The notes under the pieces were generated by a model. The model saw only the letters and a list, made by a program, of their open reading frames with translations, was not told the DNA's origin and searched no databases. A stretch of 13,338 nucleotides of DNA from NCBI GenBank assembly GCA_964466625.1, contig CAYXQF010000052.1, positions 1-13,338 of the forward strand. Direction: 5' to 3'. Positions 13,273 to 13,338 of this stretch are shown one piece after another. Made by a program: the position numbers and the translations under genes. Source of the stretch: QALR01 sp964466625 (GTDB lineage Bacteria > Bacillota > Clostridia > Oscillospirales > CAG-272). The number at the start of each line of letters is the position of its first letter. Within the stretch, counting starts at the first letter, position 1.

Positions 13273-13338
13273 TTATTCTATGCTAGCCCTGAGCAAAATA
13301 GCAAAAAGCCTTGTAGAATAAGGAGAAAAGCCTGCTCA
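13273..13338. repeat. Short inverted repeats at the right edge, upstream of the recombinase unit
   Basis: TTATTCTA (13273-13280) is the exact inverse of TAGAATAA (13314-13321), and TGAGCA (13290-13295) of TGCTCA (13333-13338). Between them is the tandem-like AGCAAAAT-AGCAAAAA (13292-13307). The location next to a recombinase gene makes a recombination or regulatory site possible. The window ends inside the region, so its full extent is unseen. Confidence 0.4.

Noticed and set aside
13275..13304. Minus-strand promoter TTGCTA-18-TAGAAT for the recombinase unit
   Set aside because: It would start transcription at the ribosome site itself, giving an almost leaderless message; the real promoter may lie beyond the window.
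13292..13307. AGCAAAA repeats as the start of a CRISPR or tandem array
   Set aside because: Only two very short A-rich copies without regular spacers.

Overview
The window reads as an ordinary chromosomal stretch of a Gram-positive, anaerobic, Clostridia-like bacterium (Bacillota), plausibly a gut organism. That is an inference from strong GGAGG-type ribosome binding sites, short A/T-flanked intrinsic terminators, clear -35/-10 promoters, a GPH sugar transporter paired with a GH2 glycosidase, a tyrosine phenol-lyase/tryptophanase-type enzyme, a clostridial-type siroheme reductase and a large serine recombinase. No rRNA, tRNA, CRISPR array or insertion sequence was seen.

Layout. (1) 1-2260, minus strand: a sugar-utilisation pair, a GPH-family symporter followed by a GH2 beta-galactosidase-type enzyme that runs off the left edge. 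(2) 2424-3881, plus strand: a single CPA2-type cation/proton antiporter gene with a good promoter and its own terminator. (3) 3842-3991: a convergent intergenic region with two terminator hairpins and a nested inverted repeat between them. (4) 3992-5607, minus strand: a LysR regulator followed by a PHP-domain metallohydrolase. (5) 5608-5723: a compact divergent control region with overlapping face-to-face promoters and a perfect LysR-type box centred about 65 bases upstream of the predicted start of the plus-strand transcript. (6) 5724-7214, plus strand: a divergent tyrosine phenol-lyase/tryptophanase-family gene with terminator. (7) 7281-11598, plus strand: a tightly packed five-gene operon of a siroheme/4Fe-4S reductase, a lipoprotein, permease and ATPase of an iron/cobalamin-type ABC importer, and a precorrin-2 dehydrogenase/sirohydrochlorin ferrochelatase; it has its own promoter and ends in a strong terminator. 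(8) 11633-13257, minus strand: a large serine recombinase preceded by a 44-codon gene, with short inverted repeats at the right edge.

How the genes work together. The strongest functional unit is region 7. The last gene makes siroheme from precorrin-2, the first encodes an apoprotein with siroheme-type cysteine motifs, and an importer of the iron-siderophore/haem/cobalamin class is overlapped between them. The arrangement suggests that metal (or tetrapyrrole) supply, cofactor assembly and the siroheme enzyme are co-expressed. The lyase in region 6 is probably controlled by the divergent LysR protein. Its fold-type-I PLP signature is largely kept and resembles tyrosine phenol-lyase more than tryptophanase, but an arginine that contacts PLP in the known enzymes is leucine here, so its substrate is open. 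The recombinase unit may mark the edge of a mobile or invertible segment beyond the right end of the window.
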